From Acinetobacter radioresistens DSM 6976 = NBRC 102413 = CIP 103788 (GTDB lineage Bacteria; Pseudomonadota; Gammaproteobacteria; Pseudomonadales; Moraxellaceae): a stretch of 64,000 bases of DNA. The stretch lies in the NCBI RefSeq assembly GCF_006757745.1, contig NZ_AP019740.1, forward strand, positions 1,302,001 through 1,366,000, read 5' to 3'. The position numbers and the translations under genes are program-made. Positions 19,165 through 27,899 of the stretch are shown piece after piece. The notes under the pieces were generated by a model that saw only the letters and a program-made list of their open reading frames with translations, searched no databases and was not told the DNA's origin. The first letter of the stretch is position 1; the number at the start of each line of letters is the position of its first letter.

Positions 19165-19321
19165 TGCCGCATAACTAGAAATATAGTTTTGTTTCAATAA
19201 TCTCTCAGCTCGCAGTTTTTTATTAAATCCTTCGTCTTTATCAGATTTTAGTCTCATATATTATTTTCAAGTTATCCTAAGAGTTAAAGACTCTATTTAT
19301 TTAAAAATTCAGGATTATATT

Positions 19322-19531
19322 ATGTCTAATGTCGTAAAAGGTACAGTGAAGTGGTTCAACGAGACTAAAGGTTTTGGCTTTATTCAACAAGAATCAGGTC
19401 CAGATGTATTTGCTCACTATAGCGAAATCACTAACCAGGGTTTCAAAACTTTATATGAAGGCCAGCAAGTGCAATTTACTGTAGTTGACGGTAAAAAAGG
19501 CCCTCAAGCAAGCAACATTACTTTAGTGTAA
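19322..19531 (+). CDS. Cold-shock domain protein (CspA family)
   Basis: RNA/ssDNA-binding OB-fold protein of 69 residues. The RNP1 and RNP2 motifs are seen as KGFGFIQQ and VFAHYSEI. It begins [20 protein letters not shown]. It has a long leader and its own terminator. The paralogue (cold-induced or constitutive) cannot be told. Confidence 0.95.
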   Translation: MSNVVKGTVKWFNETKGFGFIQQESGPDVFAHYSEITNQGFKTLYEGQQVQFTVVDGKKGPQASNITLV

Positions 19532-19553
19532 TAGCTCGTCTGCCTTAAATAAT

Positions 19554-19581
19554 AAAAACCCATCTTTTGATGGGTTTTTTT
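19554..19581 (+). terminator. Intrinsic terminator after csp
   Basis: 10-bp stem AAAACCCATC (19555-19564) / GATGGGTTTT (19569-19578), TTTT loop, followed by more T. Confidence 0.9.
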
Positions 19582-19606
19582 ATACAACCAACTTTACTTT
19601 AAAATA

Positions 19607-20287
19607 TTAAACTGACGTGCGACTCGTTCTTAAAGATTCCGCCCAGTCACTATGGTGACAACGTGGACAACTCTGATCTATCTTGGTCAACATTCTGGTT
19701 TCTCCGCATTTCATGCAAGAGTAAAAAGTATTTTCTTTAAGAAGTGTAGCTTTTTGATAAGCCTTTGGAAAAATTGGAAGTCCCCATTTTATATCCTTCT
19801 TCTCAAAGAAAAGTAAGCTTAATGCTCCATCTGATTCTAATAGGGCAGTTCTGATCTGACCTAAATGTTCTACATTCTGCTGGCGCATTTCGGCAAAAAA
19901 TTCATCATGAGAGAAAGTCTCTTTTTCCAAATCCTTAAAAACTAGTTTGCCATCTTCTACTACACAAAGGGGTAAGCCTTCTAGCAATGCTTCTATTTTT
20001 TTATTTTTTACCATACTCCAAGTCGTAATCCGATATAGCAGTAGAATAGTAACGACTACTGTAAACGTTTGTATAATCGGCAGTTCCTCCATAAACATCG
20101 GATCACCAGCTGCCGAACCCAAACACAAGATTATTGCAACTTCAAAGATTGAGAGTTGCCGTATGCCACGTTTGCCTGATAACCGCAGGAATATAATAAT
20201 AATTAGATACATCACTACGCAGCGAATGATGATTTCTAAAATAAATTTCCAAGACGTATCTCGTATAAAGATATCTGCAAAATCCAT
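19607..20287 (-). CDS. YetF/DUF421 membrane protein with C-terminal zinc ribbon
   Basis: 226 residues. The first 90 or so residues contain two to three transmembrane helices, including YLIIIIFLRLSGKRGIRQLS and IEALLEGLPLCVVEDGKLV, typical of YetF (DUF421) proteins. The C-terminal tail carries CMKCG and CPRCHH, 16 residues apart, which looks like a rubredoxin-type zinc ribbon not found in most family members. The function is not established. It is convergent with the cold-shock gene. Confidence 0.85.
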   Translation of the reverse strand: MDFADIFIRDTSWKFILEIIIRCVVMYLIIIIFLRLSGKRGIRQLSIFEVAIILCLGSAAGDPMFMEELPIIQTFTVVVTILLLYRITTWSMVKNKKIEALLEGLPLCVVEDGKLVFKDLEKETFSHDEFFAEMRQQNVEHLGQIRTALLESDGALSLLFFEKKDIKWGLPIFPKAYQKATLLKENTFYSCMKCGETRMLTKIDQSCPRCHHSDWAESLRTSRTSV

Positions 20288-20522
20288 TTTAATTTTTGCC
20301 TACCTATATGATAAAAAATCTTAATAAATAATGAGTTAATTGAACAATAACTAAATTAGAGCACGAGAATGTATGGTTTTGAGACACATTTGGTTAGATT
20401 AGTTTAAATCTTGCAAGCTGATGAGGTTTAAATTTTTATACATAAATCTAGTTAGTGCTCCTTTCTTTATTTATTAAATATGTCAGTATCATGACCGTAA
20501 TAATTTTATATATGCCCAGCTT

Positions 20523-21119
20523 ATGTCTTTGGAAACCTTTAACTTAAATTTATTCAAATTAATTAATGCGTCTGAGAATGCAACTGATTTGAGTATTAAT
20601 GTGGCCATCTTTATTGCTAATGACTTGCTCTATATTATGCTAGTAATATTTCTGGTTTTATGGTTTAAAGGAAATTTTGCTAATAAAAAACAAATATTTA
20701 AAGCTTTTATTTTCACCAGTATTGCCATTGCAATCAGCCAGATTATTTCTCAGCTTTTTTATCATCCGCGCCCCTTTGTAATGGAAGTGGGAAGAACAAT
20801 TATCTTTCATGTGCCTAATGGCTCATTTCCAAGCGATCATATGCTCATTTTTAGTACAATTGCCTTTTCATACTTTTTCTCTAAACAACGTATTATTGGT
20901 CTAGGACTGATTGGATTAGCTTGGCTGGTTGCTTGGTCTAGAATATATCTTGGAGTACATTTTCCTTTGGATATGTTAGGAGCATTTTTTATTGCCTTGG
21001 CAATCAATATACTAGGTTTAACCTTATGGAAAAACTATAGTAATATATTAATGCAATTTATATTAAAAATATATTATTTTTTATTTAAGAAAATAATAGA
21101 TAAGGGCTATATACGATAG
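20523..21119 (+). CDS. PAP2-family phosphatase (undecaprenyl-diphosphatase-like)
   Basis: 198-residue integral membrane phosphatase. The PAP2 motifs are seen in order: HPRPF (motif 1), PNGSFPSDHM (motif 2) and SRIYLGVHFPLDMLG (motif 3, with its His and Asp). Several hydrophobic helices flank them, as in BcrC-type undecaprenyl-diphosphate phosphatases that recycle the cell-wall lipid carrier. Other lipid phosphatases share this fold, so the substrate is inferred. Confidence 0.85.
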   Translation: MSLETFNLNLFKLINASENATDLSINVAIFIANDLLYIMLVIFLVLWFKGNFANKKQIFKAFIFTSIAIAISQIISQLFYHPRPFVMEVGRTIIFHVPNGSFPSDHMLIFSTIAFSYFFSKQRIIGLGLIGLAWLVAWSRIYLGVHFPLDMLGAFFIALAINILGLTLWKNYSNILMQFILKIYYFLFKKIIDKGYIR

Positions 21120-21381
21120 ATTAATTTTTATTATCTTAAGATTAAATTATATAGAAATTTAATGTTCTGAATCTAGTGAAATAGAATGAATTTTTGATAA
21201 ATATATAACTTATATATTTAATTTTTAATATGATATTAAAGTAGTATGATAATATATAAATCAAGACATAATATAGTTTTATTATATTTTAATTAAATTA
21301 ATAAAATACTACGGAAGGTTATGGGAGATTAATTTTTTAATATCAAGTTTATATCTGACTAATTGTGGTAGAGGAAATAGA

Positions 21382-21858
21382 ATGCTTATTCAACTTTGCT
21401 ATGCAAGTGAAAGAATAGAACGCTTAAATAGTGATCTTTTGGAGGATTTAAGTAATATTTTAACTAAATCAAAACTGTTTAATCAGGAACAGCAGATCTT
21501 TGGGGTTCTTTATTATGCTAATGGTTTTTTCTTTCAGTGTCTTGAGGGAGAAAAATCTCAAGTAGAGGCTCTTTTTGTAAAAATACAAGATGATAAGCGG
21601 CATCATAAAATTAAGTTATATAGAACTGTTATTATAGATGAGATTAATTTTAAAAGTTGGTCTATGAAATATGTTGAAAAAAATACTTGTATAGAACGCT
21701 TCTTTCATAAGCGTGGTAAAAAAAAGTTTCAGCCTTTAGAGCTTTTACAAGAGGATATTACTTCCTTGTTAGAGGTATTAATTGATTCTGTAGAGTCGGA
21801 ATTGCCTAAGCGAACAAGACAAGGACTTAAATATCGTGGAGTGAACCGATTTCTATAA
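21382..21858 (+). CDS. BLUF-domain blue-light photoreceptor (BlsA-like), copy 1
   Basis: 158 residues. The N-terminal BLUF flavin domain has Tyr7 (LCYAS), Asn34, Gln52 (FFQCLEGE), and Trp93 and Met95 (WSMKY), close to BlsA Tyr7/Gln51/Trp92. The photocycle residues are therefore intact. The C-terminal part is a short basic helical tail with no output enzyme domain, as in BlsA, which signals by binding a partner. It is the most diverged of the three BLUF proteins here. It lies in AT-rich DNA with no obvious operon partner. Confidence 0.9.
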   Translation: MLIQLCYASERIERLNSDLLEDLSNILTKSKLFNQEQQIFGVLYYANGFFFQCLEGEKSQVEALFVKIQDDKRHHKIKLYRTVIIDEINFKSWSMKYVEKNTCIERFFHKRGKKKFQPLELLQEDITSLLEVLIDSVESELPKRTRQGLKYRGVNRFL

Positions 21859-21950
21859 CTTAGCCCTTCTTAGAGAGAATATATCTATTCTCAACCTAAT
21901 AGTTTAATTTTATAAAGGTTTAATGCACAAAATATTTAATGGTTTTTATT

Positions 21951-21969
21951 GATAATGATTATTAATTAA
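21951..21969 (+). promoter_or_regulatory. Candidate Fur box upstream of esterase gene
   Basis: GATAATGATTATTAATTAA matches the 19-bp Fur consensus at 13 of 19 positions by my count, with a perfect first half-site. It lies 42 bp upstream of the esterase ATG. AT-rich DNA raises the chance of a false match. Confidence 0.45.
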
Positions 21970-22010
21970 AGTAGGGTGGATAATAATTTTTAATCCGCTT
22001 TTTATCAAAT

Positions 22011-22934
22011 ATGGCTAAAATCTTTTTTTTGGGCAAAAAAATCTTAGAAATATTTCTTGTTTTAGGCACGGCTAGTACGGTTGCAATAACTGTTCATGCT
22101 AAACCTGATCTCAAACCCTTAGGTAAAAACATTGCAGATACAGGTTCACAAGTTTATAACTTTCAAATTAAAAAATTCATCTCTAAAGATCAAAAGCGAA
22201 TTTACAAGGTTTGGTTAGGGATTCCTAAGCAAAAAAAGAATCTATCAACTGGAAGTACTGCTATTTTTATGCTGGATGGTAATTCCGTAATGTCCCGCCT
22301 GAATGAACATCTACTTCAAAGTATGGCCGGACAGGATGCACCAGTTTTAGTTGCGATTGGTTATGAGACTAATCTGCCTTTTGACTCTAAGGCGCGTTCC
22401 CTAGACTATACACCTGCAGATGAAACAGGTGAGCTGGCAGCTGACCCTCGAAACCCTGAACGATTGAGTGGTGGAAGTAAGGCATTTCGAAAAATTATTA
22501 TACAAGAAATAGCACCGTGGGCAGAACAGCAGGTCAAATTAGACCCTAAAAGAAAAATACTCTGGGGACATTCATACGGCGGATTATTTGTATTGGACAG
22601 TTTAGTAGCTGGACAGTATTTCAGTCATTACTTTGCGGCAAGTCCTTCGTTATCATGGGCGGATCAACGTATAATGAAAAAATTAAGGAGTACAAAAGAA
22701 CCTTTTGCTGAGTCTAAACAGCTTATACTTATTATGGAAGGAGATATTACTCCTCAAAAAAATCAAAAAGTTAGTCCAAATTTTAACAAAGATATGATTA
22801 TGAATAATCGTGAGCTACTTTCCTATGTACATAGTCAAGGAGTAAGTGCCAAATTAATAATTTATCCGGAATTAAGCCACGGTGAGGTATTTGGGGCATC
22901 ATTAAAGGATATATTACTGAATAAGCTTTTTTAA
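22011..22934 (+). CDS. Exported alpha/beta-hydrolase, Fes/IroE-like esterase
   Basis: 307 residues with an N-terminal signal segment (IFFLGKKILEIFLVLGTASTVAITVHA). The nucleophile elbow GHSYGG and the late His in SHGEVF support a Ser-His-Asp hydrolase. ALDGNSV- and VLVAIGYETN-type stretches resemble the putative esterase family (IroE/BesA-type ferric-siderophore esterases). With a candidate Fur box upstream, periplasmic cleavage of a siderophore is plausible. No siderophore genes are nearby, so the substrate is uncertain. Confidence 0.75.
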   Translation: MAKIFFLGKKILEIFLVLGTASTVAITVHAKPDLKPLGKNIADTGSQVYNFQIKKFISKDQKRIYKVWLGIPKQKKNLSTGSTAIFMLDGNSVMSRLNEHLLQSMAGQDAPVLVAIGYETNLPFDSKARSLDYTPADETGELAADPRNPERLSGGSKAFRKIIIQEIAPWAEQQVKLDPKRKILWGHSYGGLFVLDSLVAGQYFSHYFAASPSLSWADQRIMKKLRSTKEPFAESKQLILIMEGDITPQKNQKVSPNFNKDMIMNNRELLSYVHSQGVSAKLIIYPELSHGEVFGASLKDILLNKLF

Positions 22935-23291
22935 TTTATATGGCTTAATCAATCTAATAGAACTGATTAAGATTTAGTGAAATAATTAATTTTACTTAAA
23001 AGTAATTAATAAAATTTAAAAATTTTTACTAAAAGGTAGACTGGAAAAATATAAAAGGAAGATTTGAAGTCTTTGCTCAAAATTTCTAAGGAGAAAATAT
23101 TGATACTGCTAATTTTAAATACATTATACGGCATTCTATGTATATGAAAGGTCTACCAGCACCCTAAAAATTATCTAGATGGGCATAGCAAAATATATCA
23201 GTTTATTCAAATGCCAGCCCTCTAGAGATTTAAGCCTCAATTAAGCTTAATTATGGCTGAAAAATAAGAAATTCCCAAAAAATAGGGTTAA
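22935..23291. other. AT-rich intergenic region
   Basis: No intact gene is seen. It has an 8-bp inverted repeat CTTAATCA / TGATTAAG just after the esterase, without a T run. A short open stretch near 23100-23160 looks weakly coding but lacks a start and ends at a stop. Confidence 0.5.
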
Positions 23292-23657
23292 TCAACGAAG
23301 TATCTCTATTTTTGCTACGTCGATATCAGTAGGTTTATAGCGGTGGGTGTCTACTTCACCCATTATCCGTATTTTTGTGCCTGGTTTAAGTTGGGAAGGA
23401 GTCGCCAGATCATCATCAATTTCAACATTTATGGTACCGGTTAAATCTTTAAACTCATAATGATCACTCTTAATATGGCGAGTTATTTTTCCAGTCAATG
23501 TAATAGCTGTTTCATCTTTTGCGTTAATTGCCTGAGCCACGGTTACCTTATTTTTAATAGCTGCATTTATAAGTTTTTGATCATTAGTATCTGCAAATAT
23601 TTGAGTAGATAATACGAAAATTAAACCAGTTACTATAATTTTGCCAATTTTTATCAT
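23292..23657 (-). CDS. BOF (YgiW/YdeI) family periplasmic stress protein
   Basis: 121 residues with a signal peptide cleaved after about IFADT, then a small OB-fold domain. ITLTGKITRHIKSDHYEFKDLTGTINVEID is the recognisable family core, and KPGTKIRIMGEVDTH follows. Family members are periplasmic and linked to stress or metal tolerance. It has no co-oriented neighbour. The family call is good; the role is inferred. Confidence 0.88.
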   Translation of the reverse strand: MIKIGKIIVTGLIFVLSTQIFADTNDQKLINAAIKNKVTVAQAINAKDETAITLTGKITRHIKSDHYEFKDLTGTINVEIDDDLATPSQLKPGTKIRIMGEVDTHRYKPTDIDVAKIEILR

Positions 23658-23972
23658 GAATTATTCCTTTCATTATTAAAATAAATTTATAAAAAATTTA
23701 GCTTAAATTTAAAATATCTATATTATTAAATTGTTATTTAATTTATAGGTGGTTGAAGTTAAATAAAATTTAAATTTTTATAAAGATATTAAGATTATAA
23801 TTTTTGATACTTTTAGTAATTTTTAATTTACTTTTAAATTTATAGGATTAATTTGTTTATTGTAAGTATTAATAATTTTAAATAAATTCAGGAGATATCT
23901 TGAAAAAAAATAACCTTAAGCTAAGACTTTAAATCTTTCATATATTTTTATCTACAGGAGAAGAACAAGAAA
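23658..23972. other. AT-rich intergenic region
   Basis: Divergent upstream region of the BOF gene and the SDR gene. Very AT-rich, with no gene, hairpin or clear box seen. Confidence 0.4.
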
Positions 23973-24746
23973 ATGTATCAGTCCCTATTAGATTTATCCG
24001 GCAAAATGGCATTAGTTACAGGCGGAGCCGCAGGCATAGGCCGGGCCTGTGCTTCATTATTAGCTAAAGCAGGAGCTAATGTGATGATAGCTGATCTGAA
24101 TTTAGAGGCTGCTCAACAGACTGCTGAGTACATTAAAGAACAGACAGGAGGTGATATACGCAGTATCGCATGTAATATTCTCAAGGATAGTGAGCTAGTA
24201 GGAGCTGTTGAAAGTACATTAGAAGCATTTGGGCATATCCATATACTGGTCAATAATGCTGGCGGAGGCGGAGGCGGTCATGAAGCGCCTGATCAGATTA
24301 GTCTAGATGATTTTGTTCGTGACTTTCAGCTGAATGTATTTGCTGCTTGGCGTCTCTGTCAACTTGTGGTTCCGCATATGAATATAGCCGGCTACGGTTC
24401 AATAGTTAATATTACTTCTATGAGTTCTGTTAATAAGAGTCCTGCTATGAGCGGCTATGCTGCTTCTAAGGCTGCGTTAAATCATATGGGTGCTAATTTA
24501 GCACATGACTTTGGGCCTATAGTACGCATTAATGCTGTAGGACCAGGGGCTATTCGCACAGCTGCACTGGCAAAAGTTCTCACTCCTGAAATTGAAAAAC
24601 GCATGCTGGCTCATACCCCATTGCAGCGTTTAGGTGAACCTGAAGATATTGCTAAAGCAGTCTTATTCTTTGCTGCTCCTATCTCTTCATGGATCAGTGG
24701 TCAAACCTTATTTGTAAATGGCGGCGGAGTACAAACCCTTGATTAA
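23973..24746 (+). CDS. Short-chain dehydrogenase/reductase, hydroxysteroid dehydrogenase-like
   Basis: 257-residue classical SDR. The NAD-binding TGGAAGIGRA is near the N-terminus. Also seen are NNAGG, the catalytic Ser in NITSMSS, and the YAASK motif (YGYAASKAAL region). The C-terminal QTLFVNGG is typical. It resembles 7-alpha-hydroxysteroid dehydrogenases, but the substrate is not provable. It overlaps or touches the next gene's start, suggesting a two-gene operon with an exported hydrolase. Confidence 0.85.
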   Translation: MYQSLLDLSGKMALVTGGAAGIGRACASLLAKAGANVMIADLNLEAAQQTAEYIKEQTGGDIRSIACNILKDSELVGAVESTLEAFGHIHILVNNAGGGGGGHEAPDQISLDDFVRDFQLNVFAAWRLCQLVVPHMNIAGYGSIVNITSMSSVNKSPAMSGYAASKAALNHMGANLAHDFGPIVRINAVGPGAIRTAALAKVLTPEIEKRMLAHTPLQRLGEPEDIAKAVLFFAAPISSWISGQTLFVNGGGVQTLD

Positions 24747-25941
24747 ATTATCTCATCCTTTAAAATTTCTAATCGCAGCCCTTACCTTTGGCTGTACAAC
24801 TTTAGCTGTTAGCCAAACTAACACTACTGTAGCTTCTAAAAATTATCATATTTCCAGTACTAAACCTGGCACAATTTTATCTGCTCAGGTACAGCAGCCT
24901 GGAGCGGACTATGCACATGCAGGACAACGGTTTCTGATTAATTATCGTAGTCGGGGAGTATATGGGGAGCCTATTGTTGCCTCAGGCTTTATTATTCTCC
25001 CTAAAGGCAAAGCACCAAGACAGGGCTGGCCAGTACTTGCCTGGGCACATGGTACTACAGGGGTTGCAGACACATGTGCACCTTCAGAGGATTATGCAGG
25101 CGGGCCAGTCCATAGTTATCAACAAGTCGCTGATGCTGCTTTAGATACTTGGTTAGCACGCGGTTATGCGATAGTTGCACCTGATTATCAAGGTTTAGGC
25201 ACTCCAGGCGGACATCCTTATATGAATGCTACTAGCCAATTACATACAGTAGTTGATGCAGTGCGTGCACTACATGTTTTAATGCCAGGCCAGATTAACA
25301 AGCAATGGTTAGTAATGGGTCATAGTCAGGGAGGAGCAGCTGCATTAGCGGTAGCTGCATATGGACAAAAAGATGCACCTGAGCTTAATCTGAAGGCGGC
25401 ACTGGCTCTTGCACCAGGCGGATATCAGTATGAGGGTATTGCTGAGTATGCCCAAACTCATCCTAAACCTGACACCAACGTTGCTGCTTTTTTTCCAATA
25501 GTTCTACTCGGCGCTCAAGCTGCTGACCCTGCTATAAATCCTGATAATCTGGTAAGTCCAGAAATGCAGCTTTTACTTGATCAAGGACGTAAACGCTGTC
25601 TGAGTGAAATGCAAACAGAGCTAAAGCAGTCGCCAGATCGTATATTTAAGCCAGAAGCCAATTTAAAACCATTGCTTGATTACCTTAAATTGCAGTCTAT
25701 TGAGCGTATGACTCCTACTGTACCTCTCATGCTTGTACAAGGCACGAATGATCAGCTGGTAGATCCACGCGGAACCTATGCTTATTATCAGCAAGTTTGT
25801 AAAGCTCATAAACCAGTTGTATACCATTCTATTAATGGAGGTGACCACCGAGATGCAGTACGTCAAAGTCCAAATTTTTCAGCAGAGTTTTTAAAGACTC
25901 TCAATAATGGAAAAATACCAACTTCTTGTTCGGCAAAATAA
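24718..25941 (+). CDS. Secreted lipase-like alpha/beta-hydrolase
   Basis: Up to 407 residues. An N-terminal signal (LKFLIAALTFGCTTLAVSQ) leads to an alpha/beta-hydrolase resembling secretory lipases, with the oxyanion region WAHGTTGVADTCAPS, nucleophile elbow GHSQGG, APDYQGLGTPG, and a late Asp/His in VDPRGT and GGDHRDA. ATG 24718 lies inside the upstream SDR gene. A TTG at 24739, preceded by GGCGGAG and overlapping the SDR stop, is an equally good start and gives 400 residues. Translational coupling is likely. Confidence 0.85.
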   Translation: MAAEYKPLIKLSHPLKFLIAALTFGCTTLAVSQTNTTVASKNYHISSTKPGTILSAQVQQPGADYAHAGQRFLINYRSRGVYGEPIVASGFIILPKGKAPRQGWPVLAWAHGTTGVADTCAPSEDYAGGPVHSYQQVADAALDTWLARGYAIVAPDYQGLGTPGGHPYMNATSQLHTVVDAVRALHVLMPGQINKQWLVMGHSQGGAAALAVAAYGQKDAPELNLKAALALAPGGYQYEGIAEYAQTHPKPDTNVAAFFPIVLLGAQAADPAINPDNLVSPEMQLLLDQGRKRCLSEMQTELKQSPDRIFKPEANLKPLLDYLKLQSIERMTPTVPLMLVQGTNDQLVDPRGTYAYYQQVCKAHKPVVYHSINGGDHRDAVRQSPNFSAEFLKTLNNGKIPTSCSAK

Positions 25942-26008
25942 TAGTTAACTTAATAAAAAATTATTTCGAGAGAGATAGTTTGAAATAGTATAATTGTATT
26001 AGTGATGA

Positions 26009-26042
26009 GACACTGAAATTAAGATTATTTCAGTGTCTTTAT
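26009..26042 (+). terminator. Terminator after SDR-hydrolase operon
   Basis: 11-bp stem GACACTGAAAT (26009-26019) / ATTTCAGTGTC (26027-26037) followed by T-rich sequence. Confidence 0.82.
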
Positions 26043-26339
26043 AATAATTGGGAATTAAAAATATATTCTAATAGAATATATTTTATTAAATTAAGAGGAT
26101 TTAAATTCCCGAGCTTGAGTATGGAATCTCTAACCTATAAAAATAATTTTAAGTAATTTATGTAAATAAGCAACTTTATAAATTTAATAAATATAAGGCC
26201 TTATTTTTAAGGAGTATAATTTTAAATTACATTTATATTATTTGATACATTCTTGGAATATATATTTAAAAGAAAGGTGTATGTTAATAGAACTAGATAG
26301 GAATCTAGCCACTCTATTAAGATTATGAGGAATTTTAAA
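26043..26339. other. AT-rich leader upstream of Q/N-rich gene
   Basis: No gene seen. A palindromic TATTCTAATAGAATATA lies near 26061-26080. GATTATGAGGAATTTT just before the next gene supplies its SD. Confidence 0.4.
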
Positions 26340-26564
26340 ATGTCAAATCAACAAAATCAGCAAAATGATCAACAACATCAACAGGGCCAACAGAATCAGC
26401 AAAGTGGTCAACAAGGTCAGCAGAGCAGTCAACAAGGCCAGCAGAATCAGCAAAATGATCAACAACGCCAGCAGGGTCAGCAGAGCAATAATGACCAGCA
26501 GAATCAGCAAAATGATCAGCAGCGTCAACAGAATGATCAAAATCAGAATGATCAGCATATGTAA
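26340..26564 (+). CDS. Low-complexity Gln/Asn-rich repeat protein (74 aa)
   Basis: 74 residues built almost only from Q, N, G, D, S, with a few H and R, in imperfect repeats of NQQNDQQ / QGQQ / SQQGQQ units. No Cys, aromatic or hydrophobic core is present, so it must be disordered, and the composition is prion-like. ATG 26340 has GAGG about nine bases upstream. An in-frame ATG at 26325 overlaps that SD. A terminator follows, which supports a real transcription unit. No function is inferred. Confidence 0.75.
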   Translation: MSNQQNQQNDQQHQQGQQNQQSGQQGQQSSQQGQQNQQNDQQRQQGQQSNNDQQNQQNDQQRQQNDQNQNDQHM

Positions 26565-26598
26565 TAGTAAATATCGGCAAGCTGAACTCTTGCCTGTT

Positions 26599-26632
26599 AA
26601 AAAAGCCCTCTCTTAAAGTCTGGGCTTTTTTA
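26599..26632 (+). terminator. Terminator after Q/N-rich gene
   Basis: Stem AAAAAGCCC (26600-26608) / GGGCTTTTT (26622-26630) with a T run. Confidence 0.85.
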
Positions 26633-26817
26633 TTTTAATATAAAAAATTATTTAACTATAATTACTAAAACAATCTTAACTTAAACTTCTTAATGTTTTA
26701 GCCTGAAATAATTAAAACTTTAGTTTTATAAAAACAAATCTATTAACTAATGTTACGTTTTTACATCTTTTTTAAAAATACTAGTATTTAAAATAATTAA
26801 AAATTTTTATTGAAAAG

Positions 26818-27396
26818 ATGATTATAATGAAAAAGAAGTTAATAGAGAGTAGCAGGAAATCTTATAAATTATGGTTTAACTCTATGTCTGATGAGGAAAG
26901 AGAAGAATTAAGTGCAATAGGTATACAATGCAGAGCCGATGCTCAATTTTTTAAACAGGAAATTTTAGATATTCATAGTCACTTAAATAATCCCAAGTTA
27001 AAAGAGAATAGACTATTATTCAATAAATTTATTAATAGATTTCTTGCACTTATTCCAAAAAATATCCATTCTTATATTGATAGGGAATCTTTAGAAGCAG
27101 ACTCTGATTATCGGGCTTGGCTAATTAATCGGCAAATGTTTGTATTTAACTATCTTATTGCAAAAAGTAATTTCGATTTAAGTAAAGGTGAGAACTATAG
27201 TCATATTTTATGGTCTCCTGTGATTGATAGTGCTACTCCTCAACAATGTTATGACTTCAATAATAAAATTTTTAAAATTACTGATATAGAATTTCAAAGA
27301 TCAGCTACAGAACACTGGAGTAAACCAAAAAAAGGCTGTAAATGTAGTTTGATATCTATAAATAATCGTCAAGCTGAAAAATATATAAGTTTATAG
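26818..27396 (+). CDS. Hypothetical protein with possible phage head-morphogenesis-like tail
   Basis: 192 residues, not firmly recognised. The C-terminal part (DSATPQQCYDFNNKIFKI ... KPKKGCKCSLISI) resembles the Cys-x-Cys ending of Mu gpF/SPP1 gp7-type domains (Cys, Gly-Lys-Val-Phe, then Pro-Lys/His and CxCxL). The N-terminal 120 residues are helical and charged. It is isolated, with no phage genes around it, so a domesticated or stranded phage gene is one reading. Start ATG 26818 or the in-frame ATG three codons later. Confidence 0.55.
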   Translation: MIIMKKKLIESSRKSYKLWFNSMSDEEREELSAIGIQCRADAQFFKQEILDIHSHLNNPKLKENRLLFNKFINRFLALIPKNIHSYIDRESLEADSDYRAWLINRQMFVFNYLIAKSNFDLSKGENYSHILWSPVIDSATPQQCYDFNNKIFKITDIEFQRSATEHWSKPKKGCKCSLISINNRQAEKYISL

Positions 27397-27899
27397 ATTA
27401 CAAGATAGGCTAATAAAATTTGCAGATGGTCCTGATATATTTTATCTTATAGACTCTAACTAAAAGTATATTATTATTTAGTACTCGTAAAATATAAAAA
27501 TAGAGTAAGAATAAAATAATTATCTTTACGTAGGTATTGCATTATCCATATGGAGCACCTCATATCTCTAAACTCTCAACATTAGCAAGTAACTTTAAGT
27601 ACTTCTGTACCAGAGGCATTCGAAGAAATGATTTCGTTATTATTTTAGTAAAATACCAGATTAGATACATAAATTTTAAGTCATCTTCGTGGTCTCTTTC
27701 AGAAAACGCGGTAGTTCAAACAGCGGGTGTTTTAATTAAGCCTGTTAAGGTTTATATAAGAAAATTTTATATGAGACTTCGAATATCTTTAGAAGAAGTA
27801 GTTCATTAAAACCATAGAGTCTTTAGCGAATCAAAGATAAAAAGCCACTCAATTACTCAATATTTGTTCATATATAGTAGTAAATATTTCTTATGATAC
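27397..27899. other. AT-rich region without a confident gene
   Basis: An open frame of about 90 codons (27537-27809, plus) begins at TTG without a clear SD and has no recognisable features. A stretch near 27680-27730 is unusually GC-rich for its surroundings. I do not call a gene here. Confidence 0.35.

Noticed and set aside
26343..26558. Minus-strand Leu/Ile-rich open frame
   Set aside because: It is the antisense of the Gln/Asn-rich repeat gene (CAG/CAA read as Leu codons), with no start signal.
27537..27809. 90-codon plus-strand open frame
   Set aside because: Starts at TTG without an SD, with no recognisable features; part of the decayed region.
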